The notes under the pieces were generated by a model. The model searched no databases. It saw nothing but the letters and a program-made list of their open reading frames with translations, and had not been told where the DNA came from. A program made the position numbers and the translations under genes. Shown piece by piece: positions 8,921 to 17,800 of a stretch of 44,008 nt of DNA (its first letter is position 1; every line of letters begins with the position of its first letter). Where the stretch lies: assembly GCA_964592855.1 (NCBI GenBank), contig CAZQKI010000017.1, positions 1-44,008 on the forward strand, read 5' to 3'. The DNA comes from JAAYLN01 sp964592855. GTDB lineage: Bacteria; Verrucomicrobiota; Kiritimatiellia; RFP12; JAAYLN01.

Positions 8921-10558
8921 ATGATCATGATGTTTCGGATGCTCCGTAAGCGAACAACCGCATGCTTCGCGCTGGCGCTGCTGGGCGCGGCCATCGCCGG
9001 TCGCGCCGGAGGAATACGCTTCGAGGATGTCACCGCGGCCGTGGGCCTGGAGCCCCAGCTCAAGACGTGGAGCCTCGCCCACAGCGCCAGCTGGGGCGAT
9101 CTGAACAACGACGGCTGGCCCGAACTCTACGTCGGCGCCTTCGCCAGCCAACCCCGCTGGCAGGACGGTCCCCTGCCCAACATGCTATTCGTCAACGCCG
9201 ACGGCAAGCGGTTCACGCTCGACAGCCAGAAGCCGCTTCAGTTCGACCGGCAGCACGCACGCGCCTCGCAGGTGCTGATGGCCGATCTCGACCAGGACGG
9301 CGACCTCGACATGATGGTCGCCTGCCACCACAGCAAGCCTGACGATCCGCCGAGCACGCTCTGGGAAAACACCGGCGGCGGACGCTTTCGCGAGGCCACG
9401 CCGAAAACGGGCTACTGGCCCCACCCCATGGGCTACCGCAACGTGGCGGCGGTGGACCTGAACGACGACGGCCTGCTGGACCTGGTGGCCTGCGACAACA
9501 ATTACAGCAACTGGCGCGACGGCCGGGGAAGCCTGATGGTCTTCAGCAACACCGGCAAGCTGACCTTCGAAGACGGACGCGAGCGCATGGGCTTTCCACC
9601 GGACGGCACGACAGGCTTCGGCCTCGCCGTCGGCGATGTGAACGACGACGGCCGCTTCGATTACTTCGTGGCCGACTGCAACCGCCTCTTCGTGAGCGGG
9701 CCGGATGGACGCCATCAGGAGGTGCAGCCGGGCGTCTTTCTCAAGCCCCAGGGACGCGACCGCGAAAGCCGGACCTGCGGCGCCGTCTTCGGGGACGTGA
9801 CCGGCGACGGGCTGCTGGATCTGGTCACATCGGAACATGGCGCAGACGCGCAGGTGCGCCTCTACGTCAACACCGGGATCACGGACGGAAAGCCGCACTT
9901 CCGACACGTCACGCAGGAGTCGGGACTCGAGGGCCCGCTGCCACGGCAGGGCATCACCGGCCTGGCCGTGAAGAGCGGGCAGGTCGCCATCGTCGATCTG
10001 GACAACGACGGGCGGAAGGACATCTGGCTCGGCGTGATCTGGCGCAATGCCGAGAACCGCTTGCAGCCCCTGGTCTTCCGCAATCTGGGCACCGGGCCCG
10101 ATGGCGGGACACGCTTCAGCCGCCCCGCGCTGGATCGGATTGTCTCCTACTATGCGTGCGCACCGCTGGCCGATTTCGACCGCGATGGACGCGTGGATTG
10201 CTTCATGGCGGCCTGGTTCAAGTGGGACGAGAGCCCCTCCATCCTCTTCCGCAACGTCACGGACGGGGGCCACTGGCTGACGGTACAGGTCAAGGGGGCC
10301 GGCAAACGCAACACCATGGGGATCGGCGCCGTGGCCAGGGCTTTCGTCGCGGGACGGGCCGGCGATCCGAAGGCGCTGATCCAGCGCCACGACATCGCGA
10401 TCGGCACGGGCTATGCGAGCGGGGAAGAGGCGCTCGCGCATCTGGGCCTGGGGACGAACGCGGTTGTGGATCTGGTCGTCCGGTGGGGCGAGGAAACCCG
10501 TTTGTTGAAAAACCAGCCCGTCGATCGGCGGGTGAGCATCGACTGGATGAAGCCGTAA
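8921..10558 (+). CDS. Exported FG-GAP/VCBS repeat protein with ASPIC/UnbV domain (CRTAC1-like)
   Basis: 545 aa with a signal peptide (FALALLGAAIAG core, processed near residue 30). Seven Ca-binding-type loops are spread evenly, for example DLNNDGWPELYVG, DLDQDGDLDMMVA, DLNDDGLLDLVA, DVNDDGRFDYFVA, DLDNDGRKDIWLG and DFDRDGRVDCFMA, as expected for a seven-bladed integrin-alpha-like propeller. The C-terminal about 100 residues (GIGAVARAFV, ending LGLGTNAVVDLVVRWG) match the ASPIC/UnbV domain. Such proteins are extracellular or periplasmic and probably bind partners; no catalytic role is known for the family in general. AGGA lies 7 nt before the ATG; MFRMLRK at 8930 is an alternative start. The next gene begins 23 nt downstream, so the two are probably co-transcribed. 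Confidence 0.88.
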   Translation: MIMMFRMLRKRTTACFALALLGAAIAGRAGGIRFEDVTAAVGLEPQLKTWSLAHSASWGDLNNDGWPELYVGAFASQPRWQDGPLPNMLFVNADGKRFTLDSQKPLQFDRQHARASQVLMADLDQDGDLDMMVACHHSKPDDPPSTLWENTGGGRFREATPKTGYWPHPMGYRNVAAVDLNDDGLLDLVACDNNYSNWRDGRGSLMVFSNTGKLTFEDGRERMGFPPDGTTGFGLAVGDVNDDGRFDYFVADCNRLFVSGPDGRHQEVQPGVFLKPQGRDRESRTCGAVFGDVTGDGLLDLVTSEHGADAQVRLYVNTGITDGKPHFRHVTQESGLEGPLPRQGITGLAVKSGQVAIVDLDNDGRKDIWLGVIWRNAENRLQPLVFRNLGTGPDGGTRFSRPALDRIVSYYACAPLADFDRDGRVDCFMAAWFKWDESPSILFRNVTDGGHWLTVQVKGAGKRNTMGIGAVARAFVAGRAGDPKALIQRHDIAIGTGYASGEEALAHLGLGTNAVVDLVVRWGEETRLLKNQPVDRRVSIDWMKP

Positions 10559-10581
10559 GCACGAACATCCCTGGGAAAGGA

Positions 10582-11940
10582 ATGACGGACATGCGAGCAA
10601 AAATCATCATGGCGGCCTGGATGACGGCTGCGGCATTGACGGCGACGGCGCAGCGGAACCAGCAGCCCTGGGTCACGCCCGCACTTCCCGGCACGCAGCC
10701 GGTGTTGCGCGTGGAGTCGCCGGAACTGCTGCGGCAGCCGGCCGGCGCCACCGTGAGCCTGCAGGAGGGCGTGCAGGTGGCGAAGACGCCGCCGCAGGTG
10801 CTTTTCGCCTTTTGTCCGGGGCAAACCTACCGGGGCAAGCCGTGGTCGAATTGGAGCGATGGCTGCGTGCTCAACGGGCGCTACTACAGTGCAATCAGTG
10901 ACCACCTGAGCCCGAGGGGATCGGCACGGATCATCGAGTTCGATCCCGCCAGCGGCAGCGTCCGCATCGTGGTCGACATCGGGGATTTCCTTGAAAAGGA
11001 GAATCTGCTTGCGCCCGGGGAGCGCTACACGCCGGGCAAGATCCACAGCCGCGTGCAGGCGGGGCGGGACGGCTGGCTCTACTATTCCACGCACCGCGGC
11101 AGCCCGCGGGATGCTTCGGACGCAGTCGGCTACCGGGGCGACTGGATCTTCCGGACCTGGCCCGATCCCGTGCAGGCGCGCACCGAAGTGGTGGTCGCCT
11201 ATCCGATCACCAAGCACTCGCTCCCCGCCTCGACCCTCGACCCGGACCGGATGATCTTCTACGCCGGATCGGCCGCCGGCCCCGACGCCGCCGACCAGGG
11301 GATCCTGTTTGCGGCCGTGGACACGAGCAACCGGCAGACGGTCTGCACGGCGCCCGACGGCTTCGACCGCTACGCGATCTTCGCCAGGAGCACCGGCCGC
11401 GTCTACTGGGGGACGCGCGAACGGACGGAGACACCGGCACGGGGATTCCGTTACGATCCGGCAACCCGCAAGATCACAGCGTGTCCGTCGGTGCCGCATG
11501 TCCGCGCCTGCACGGATGAGACGGCCGGCGGCTTGATCTACGGCGTTTCGGGAACGGACTGCCAGCTCTGGGCCTTCGACACCCGGAAGGAGACGCTGGC
11601 GAAAATCGGCGAAGGCGCGGTGGGCGGCAACAGCTATGTCACGAGCATCGACATCGACCCCACGGGACGCTATCTCTACTACGTCCCGGGCGCGCACGGC
11701 GGCGGCCCGCGCGAAGGAACGCCCGTCGTCCAATTCGACTTGAAGACGAAGACCCGCAAGGTGATCTGCTTCATGAATGTGCTGGAAAAAGGGGCCGGCG
11801 CGAGCTTCGAAGGGACCTTCAGCACGGCGCTGAGCGAAGCGGGGGACACGCTCTTCGTCACCTGGAATCTGGGTCGCCCGAAGTGGGACTGCTGCGGCGT
11901 GACGGCTATCCGCATCCCGGAATCGGAACGAGAGCCGTAG
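10582..11940 (+). CDS. Exported beta-propeller-like protein of unknown function
   Basis: About 452 aa with a signal peptide (KIIMAAWMTAAALTATAQ). The rest is beta-rich, with repeated segments of the kind found in lactonase/YVTN propellers, such as ARIIEFDPASGSVRIV, RGFRYDPATRKITACP and QLWAFDTRKETLAKIG, each pairing an FD or YD strand with a turn. No active-site motif is evident. The start could be ATG 10582 or ATG 10591; GGGAAAGGA ends right at 10582, which makes 10591 the better-spaced one. It follows the CRTAC1-like gene by 23 nt and runs up to the GT-C gene without a gap. A binding or scaffold role outside the cytoplasm is plausible. Confidence 0.75.
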   Translation: MTDMRAKIIMAAWMTAAALTATAQRNQQPWVTPALPGTQPVLRVESPELLRQPAGATVSLQEGVQVAKTPPQVLFAFCPGQTYRGKPWSNWSDGCVLNGRYYSAISDHLSPRGSARIIEFDPASGSVRIVVDIGDFLEKENLLAPGERYTPGKIHSRVQAGRDGWLYYSTHRGSPRDASDAVGYRGDWIFRTWPDPVQARTEVVVAYPITKHSLPASTLDPDRMIFYAGSAAGPDAADQGILFAAVDTSNRQTVCTAPDGFDRYAIFARSTGRVYWGTRERTETPARGFRYDPATRKITACPSVPHVRACTDETAGGLIYGVSGTDCQLWAFDTRKETLAKIGEGAVGGNSYVTSIDIDPTGRYLYYVPGAHGGGPREGTPVVQFDLKTKTRKVICFMNVLEKGAGASFEGTFSTALSEAGDTLFVTWNLGRPKWDCCGVTAIRIPESEREP

Positions 11941-11942
11941 CC

Positions 11943-13871
11943 GTGAATATTGCGCGCGGTGGCTCACCTCCCGGCTCAGCTTCGGGCAGGCAGGAATGCC
12001 TGCCCCACCTTGCGCTGGCGGGACTCGTCCGAGCGGCGGCCCTCGTCCTGCTTGTCGTCCTGCTCTACCTCCCTTCCCTCCGCAACGGCTTTGTCTACGA
12101 CGACGAAACGCTGATCCTCAAGGAGGCTCGCCCCGATTCGGTGGAGGCCTTCACGGAGATCTTCGCCCAGCGCCACTTTCCGACGGTCCCCTACTACCGG
12201 CCGGTGTCGCGCCTCACCTTCCGCCTCCAGCATGCCCTGCACGGCAAGCGGGCCGCACCGTTTCATGCCTTCAATGCGATTCTCGCGGGACTGACGGCTT
12301 TGGCGACCTACGGTCTGCTGCGACGACGCCCCTTCACGTGCGGTCCGTCGGCCGCCTTTCTTGCGAGTTTGCTTTTCATGGTGCATCCGGTCGCCTCATC
12401 CACCGTCTATCCCGCCTGCTCGGGACGCGAGACGCTGCTGCCGGCCTTCTTCATGCTGCTCGCCATGCAGTGCTGGCTGCTGCCGGGCGTGCGTGCCCGC
12501 CTGGGTGCGTTGGTTTTCTGGGGTCTCGCCCTCTTCGCCAAGGAGCAGGCGATTGTACTCCCGTGCCTTTTTCTCCTCTCCGATGCGCTCGATCTGACGA
12601 AGTCGGGGCGTCTGCGCCGGCCCGCGCGGCTGAGTGTCTGGTATGGCGCCATGGCGGTTATCGCGGTCGTCTACGTGATCATCCGGCAACAGATATTCGG
12701 CGGTTCCGAATGGTTGCTGGCGGTTGACAAGAATCCCTGGGGGCCGGTGCTCGCCTACCTTTACGCCTTGCAGACGCTGTTTGTTCCCTTCATTCCGCTG
12801 GTCTACGAACCGCCGCCGGAGATCTGGCTGGTTCCTCCGTGGCGCGCAGGGGTCGCGGTACTGGCGGCGGCGGCGCTCGTCGCGGCCGTCTGCCGGTTTC
12901 GGAAAAACATCGGGGGCATCACGCTGTTCTGGATCGCCTGGTTCCTGCTGATCCAGTTGCCGACAGCCAACATCCTCGAACAGGAGGCGCGCTTCGACGA
13001 GCGGTACGTCTTTCTCGCCGGCCTGGCGGTGCCGGCGCTGGCCGCCGCAGCGGTGTCGGCCTGGTCGGGCGCCGTGCGCCATCGCCGCGCCCTGCTTGCG
13101 GCTGGATGCGGCCTGATTGCCATCTGTTCCGCGATCACCTTGAGCCGGGCCGCGGCATTCCACGATGACATGACCTTCTCGCGCCAGTGGGTGCGGTTGC
13201 AGCCGGAAGCGCCGATCCCCTGGAACAACATCGGCGCGCACTGGCTGAATGCCGACCGTCCCGATCTGGCCGAGCCGGCCTTGCGGCAGGCACTGGCGCA
13301 CGGGCCGAATCTGGCCGACGCCCATTACAACATGGGCTTGCTGCTTTTCAAGACGCATCGCGTCGAGACCGCGATCGCCACCTACCGCGAGGCGCTCCGA
13401 CTCGATCCCCGCTACGCCGCCGAATACAATCTGGCGTTGGCCTTGCAGACGATTGGCGAAGTCGATCAGGCCCGCACGACTTATCTCGCCGCGATTCGGA
13501 AGACGCCGAAGAATCCGGACGCCCACTACAATCTCGGTCTGCTCTGCGCGAAGGCGGGCGAAACGGATGTGGCGATCCGCTGTTTCCGCGAAGCAGCGCG
13601 ATTGCGTCCCGACGATGCCGAACCCATTTACAATATCGGCGTGGCGCTGGAGGGGCGGGATCGGTTCGACGAGGCACTCGAGACCTACCAGCAGGCCAAA
13701 CGGCTGGCCCCCGGAAGGGCCGACGTGCGCCAGAATCTGGGCAACGTGCTGTTCCGCAAGGGGAGGCATGCCGAGGCGATCATCGAATACGACGCCGTGC
13801 TGGCGATCGAACCGGACAACGTCCAGGTGCGGAGGATTCGGGATGCGGCGCGCCGGGAGGCGGCGCGATAA
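11943..13871 (+). CDS. TMTC-like GT-C glycosyltransferase with C-terminal TPR repeats
   Basis: About 642 aa from the GTG at 11943, two bases after the previous stop; the frame is open to a GTG at 11883. The first half is multi-spanning membrane protein (for example AAALVLLVVLLYLPSL, AGVAVLAAAALVAAVC). After TM1 comes FVYDDETL, where the DDE at about residues 53-55 matches the acidic motif in the first external loop of GT-C enzymes. Residues about 415-640 are roughly six TPRs (PNLADAHYNMGLLLFK, PDDAEPIYNIGVALEG). This membrane-plus-TPR layout is that of the TMTC/GT105-type O-mannosyltransferases, which use a lipid-phosphate sugar donor outside the cytoplasm. A DPM1-like gene follows. Acceptor and sugar are not known from sequence. 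Confidence 0.82.
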   Translation: MNIARGGSPPGSASGRQECLPHLALAGLVRAAALVLLVVLLYLPSLRNGFVYDDETLILKEARPDSVEAFTEIFAQRHFPTVPYYRPVSRLTFRLQHALHGKRAAPFHAFNAILAGLTALATYGLLRRRPFTCGPSAAFLASLLFMVHPVASSTVYPACSGRETLLPAFFMLLAMQCWLLPGVRARLGALVFWGLALFAKEQAIVLPCLFLLSDALDLTKSGRLRRPARLSVWYGAMAVIAVVYVIIRQQIFGGSEWLLAVDKNPWGPVLAYLYALQTLFVPFIPLVYEPPPEIWLVPPWRAGVAVLAAAALVAAVCRFRKNIGGITLFWIAWFLLIQLPTANILEQEARFDERYVFLAGLAVPALAAAAVSAWSGAVRHRRALLAAGCGLIAICSAITLSRAAAFHDDMTFSRQWVRLQPEAPIPWNNIGAHWLNADRPDLAEPALRQALAHGPNLADAHYNMGLLLFKTHRVETAIATYREALRLDPRYAAEYNLALALQTIGEVDQARTTYLAAIRKTPKNPDAHYNLGLLCAKAGETDVAIRCFREAARLRPDDAEPIYNIGVALEGRDRFDEALETYQQAKRLAPGRADVRQNLGNVLFRKGRHAEAIIEYDAVLAIEPDNVQVRRIRDAARREAAR

Positions 13872-13912
13872 GGGGTGCGCGTCAACTATTGTGACGCACA
13901 CCCCGCGATAAG
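13865..13912. other. Hairpin at the end of the GT-C gene flanked by 8-bp direct repeats
   Basis: Thirteen-base arms (13872-13884 and 13892-13904, one mismatch) form a GC-rich stem with a 7-nt loop immediately after the stop codon. GCGATAAG occurs on both sides (13865-13872 and 13905-13912), and the first copy contains the TAA stop. There is no good T-run. It may be an attenuating mRNA hairpin or a tiny inverted-repeat insertion with a target duplication. Confidence 0.5.
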
Positions 13913-14112
13913 CTTTGTTCATTTTCATTCTGTCTGGATTCTGGTAAAAAGGGACCCATGCAGCGCCCCTCACAACCGCTTGGGAACCTTNNNNNNNNNN
14001 NNNNNNNNNNNNNNNNNNNNNNNNNNNNNNNNNNNNNNNNNNNNNNNNNNNNNNNNNNNNNNNNNNNNNNNNNNNNNNNNNNNNNNNNNNGGATTCTGGT
14101 AAAAAGGGACCC
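13872..14112. other. Junction between the GT-C and DPM1-like genes (includes assembly gap)
   Basis: As printed this is 241 nt, but 155 nt of it is the 100-N gap plus one copy of a duplicated 55-mer. Collapsing these leaves 86 nt holding the hairpin, then an AT-rich stretch with TTGTTC and GATTCT-like boxes 16 nt apart (weak promoter candidate) and the AAAGGGA ribosome-binding site of the next gene. Confidence 0.6.
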
Positions 14113-14145
14113 ATGCAGCGCCCCTCACAACCGCTTGGGAACCTT
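13936..14145. other. 100-N gap flanked by an identical 55-bp direct repeat
   Basis: The 55 bases at 13936-13990 are repeated exactly at 14091-14145, with N at 13991-14090 between. Both copies include the same ATG and ribosome-binding site. An exact 55-bp overlap at contig ends is what a de Bruijn assembler with that k-mer length leaves, so the gap probably contains no sequence and the copies should be merged. Confidence 0.85.
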
Positions 14146-14859
14146 CTTTCCATTCTGGTTCCCGTGTACAACGAGGCAGCTCATTTTGAATCCTGCATGG
14201 ATCGGGTTCTTCATGCTCCGCTCCCGCTCGGGATGAAACGGGAAGTGATTCTGGTCGATGATGCATCAACGGACGGCACGGCAGACCTGGTGCGTGCCGT
14301 CGCCGCCCGGCATCCGGATGTCATCCATGCGTTCTTTCAGCCGCGCAATCAGGGGAAAGGCGCTGCAATAAGGCGCGCGATCAGTGAAATGCAAGGAGAT
14401 TGCGCCGTTTTCCAGGACGCCGATTCCGAATACGATCCCCGCGACTACGCCGAGATCTTGCGGCCGATTCTTGAAGGACAGGCCGACGTCGTCTACGGCT
14501 CGCGGTTCGCCGTTCGGCAGCGGCCTCGCGTGATGAGCGGCGGACATGCCCTTGGCAACGCCATCCTAACCAGCCTGTCGAACCGGGTCACCGGACTGCA
14601 TCTGACGGACATGGAAACGTGCTACAAGGCGTTCCGTGCCGATGTGCTCAGGAAAATTCCGCTCCGCTCGAATCGCTTTGCCATCGAGCCCGAAATCACC
14701 GCCAAAATCGCCAGACGCCAATGCCGGGTCCGTGAAGTGCCGATCCGCTATCAGAGCCGAACCTATGGCGAGGGGAAGAAAATCCGGTGGCGGGACGGCC
14801 TGTCCGCACTCTATACGATCTTCAAGTACGGGATCATCAACGACAGCGGCGAACCTTGA
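14113..14859 (+). CDS. GT2 family glycosyltransferase, dolichyl/polyprenyl-phosphate mannose synthase-like (DPM1-like)
   Basis: 248 aa, soluble, with a GT-A fold. LLSILVPVYNEA opens the nucleotide-sugar domain, VILVDDASTDGT holds the first Asp pair, NQGKGAAIRRAI is the typical DPM1 loop, and VFQDADSEYDP carries the DxD-like metal site. TDMETCYKAF and SNRFAIEPEITAKIAR match the DPM1/GtrB C-terminal half, without the extra membrane helices of GtrB. The predicted role is transfer of a sugar (often mannose or glucose) from a nucleotide donor to polyprenyl phosphate at the inner face of the membrane. AAAGGGA precedes the ATG by 5-6 nt. A second copy of the start at 13958 is an assembly artefact. 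The adjacent GT-C enzyme is the obvious user of its product (inference). Confidence 0.88.
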   Translation: MQRPSQPLGNLLSILVPVYNEAAHFESCMDRVLHAPLPLGMKREVILVDDASTDGTADLVRAVAARHPDVIHAFFQPRNQGKGAAIRRAISEMQGDCAVFQDADSEYDPRDYAEILRPILEGQADVVYGSRFAVRQRPRVMSGGHALGNAILTSLSNRVTGLHLTDMETCYKAFRADVLRKIPLRSNRFAIEPEITAKIARRQCRVREVPIRYQSRTYGEGKKIRWRDGLSALYTIFKYGIINDSGEP

Positions 14860-14882
14860 AACGCCAACCGCATGAATCCCGC

Positions 14883-17800
14883 ATGAAGCACTTCACCCCC
14901 ATTCGCCTGTGGTTACTGCTGGTCCTCCTTTACACGACGGCATCCCTGATGCTCATCGACCGCCACGCGGAAGGCACTGGCGCTTCGTCGAAAGGCCCCG
15001 TGTTTGTCCTGCCAGCCGAACCTACCCGGCAACCGCGTGCCCAGGTGATCCCGGGGTCACCCAACCAGGCCGTCTTCGAAATTCCATTCACTCCGCCCGA
15101 GATGGGCCGCACCGGCAAGTACCGGTTTTTCCTCAAATCCGCACGGGACCTGCCCCGCTGCACCGTCCAGATCATCGCCGAAGGCGACCACCGCTCAAGC
15201 TTCTCCCACCTCTACCGACTGTCCTACCTGCCCCGCACCGGCTTCGCCTTTACGGCTCCGCTGCTGGACGACGTGTTCTACTGGCGGACGATCAGGCACA
15301 CCGGGGCCTGGACCGCCTGGGAACGACGCGGGGTGCGGCGCCTGCAAGTGAAGCTGTTCACATCCGTTCCGGTCTCGGAAGGGGATCTGGAACTCCGCTT
15401 CCAGGCCGACCCGGCTCCCGCGGCAACGACGACTCTGGCATCGAGCCGCACCTCATCCGATACGCTTGCCCTGGGCGAACGCTTCGAGATCGCATTCAAT
15501 CTGGCCGGATGGCACGGCAATCCCTTCGACTACCAGGAACTGCCCGTCACGGCCGAAGTCACCGATCCCAACGGGAGGCGCCAGCATCTGCTCCCGTTCC
15601 TGTACCAGGATTTCACCGCCGTGAACCGCCTGGCCGGCGAGCAGATCCTGCCGAACGGCCCCAAGCATCTGCTTGTGCGCCACAGGCCCGTGACCGAGGG
15701 TGCACACACCTATAGGCTCCTGTTGCGCGACGCCGGCGGAACCAACAGCGTCCCCCTCCTGGATGGCCGGTTCGACGTCACGCCGGGAACCCCGCCCGGC
15801 TTTCTCCGCGTCTCGCTCCGCGCACCGCACTTCTTCGAACGTGCCGACGGCCGATTTGTCTATCTCCTGGGCTGGAACCTGCCCTACCCCGTGGACCGCC
15901 CCTACGGCACCGACTACGTGCCCTATCTTCCCAAGGATAACAGTTTGACGTTCGCCCGCAAGCTGATCGACGACATCGCCGACTGCGGCGGAAACTTCAT
16001 GAACTATTGGCTCAGCGACTGGTGGAACGGGCTGGAATGGAACGAGCAGGTTGACCAGTATGGCGGCATCGCCCGCTACAACCTGAAGAACGCCTGGATG
16101 AACGACCAGATCGTGAAGCACTGCGAAGCACGGGGCGTCTACATGCAATGGGAAACGCTGAACCATGTGCGGCTGAGCCGATCCTACGGCTGGCCCCGGC
16201 ATCCCTACAACCGGCGGAACGGCGGGTTTCTGAGGCGTCCCGACGATTTCTGGACCCATCCGGAATCGCTCCGATGGTCGGAAAACCGGCTTTCCTACAT
16301 TGTCGCGCGCTATGCCGACTCCCCTTCGATCCACTCCTGGAACGTGATGAGCGAACCCGACCAGGTCAGCACGTACGTCTGGCCGCAAGCCAAGGATTTC
16401 CTCCGCTCGCAAACGGCGTACATGGCCAATCTGGACCCCTACGGCCACATCGTTTCCTCTCACGTCTGCCTCCCCGACCACGACATTCCCTTCTTTGCGG
16501 AGAAGCTGCTCCAGTTTGTCAACAGCAACGCCTATCCGGGATTGGGCGGTCTGGGGCAGGACCAGATCGATACCATACGCGACTACTCCGTCAGGTATAA
16601 CGGCCACGGCAAACCGGTGATGATCACGGAAACCGCCGGCCACTGGGGTGGAGATCCCCCCTACAAGATGCGCCGCGACACGGTGGGCGCGATCTGGGCC
16701 GGCATCGCCAGCGCCCTGGCCGGATGTCCCTTGAGCTGGTGGTGGAACTTCAACTACGGGGAGGATCTGGGCAGGCTCCATTACCGGGTCGCCGCCGATT
16801 TCATGAAGGGCGAGGACCTGATCGCAGCCGATGTCTCCGCAGGCGGGCGCTGGCTCAACCGCGCCGTCGAGGTTGCGAGCCGCGACGGCAACGCGCGGGC
16901 GCTGGGGGTCGGCAACGGCACGCGGCGCTTCCTGTTTCTCTACAACTTCGACACCCTCTGCCGGACCCGCCAGATTCCAAGCGTCTGTGCCGACACCCGG
17001 ATCACGTTCCGCGAGATGGTCCCTGGCGGTTATCTCGCCGAGTATTGGGACCTGCGCAAGGGCAAGACCGCCATCATCCAGGAGGTGACTGCAGGGACCA
17101 ACGGCATCGCCGTGCTAAGTCCGCCCGAATTCACCGAGGGATGGGCGGTCAAGATCATCCCCCGCGGGACCGTTCCGCCACCCCAGCCTCCCCCATCGCC
17201 CGCGGCGGTTACTTCCGCCGCGGCGCCGGACGCGTCCGCGCGTCCCGGACCCGCGGACGACTGGGCCTGGTCGCTTGAGCCCCTTGTGGGCATCGTCCAT
17301 CCCGAAGCGCGCAGACGTTCACTGATGGAGGCGCGTCTGGCCTTGCCGGAAGCCTGCCGCGGGCGATACCCCGCCGTGACGGACACCGACGGCAAGCCCG
17401 TTCCGTGCGCCTGGCAACCCCTCGACGAGGGACGCGGCTGGCTGTTAAAGATTCCCTCCGCAGGATTCGATGGCCCCCTCCGGGTGACCGCCGCGACGGA
17501 GCCGCCGGCATCCGGGCCGGTGATCGACGAGGAGGCGTTCGGCCTCGGTCTCACGGTCGCTCCCGGCAGCCGCGCCTGGATCGGAAACCGCGCGGATTTC
17601 GTCCAGGAATTCACGCGCCATGTCGATCGGAAGCAGACACGCGTCGGCAGCATCGACCAGTTGGAAAACCCGCTGGGCGACACCTCGAGCTTCCTGGCCA
17701 CCTATGCGGGTCCCTTGCTGATCCCGGCCGATGGCCTCTACGACTTCGCCTCCAACTCGGACGACGCCAGCTTTGTGCGGATCGACGGTCAGGAGATCGT

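Noticed and set aside
13958..13990. Apparent first copy of the DPM1-like start codon
   Set aside because: It belongs to the left copy of the 55-bp overlap at the assembly gap and leads into Ns; the real start is at 14113.
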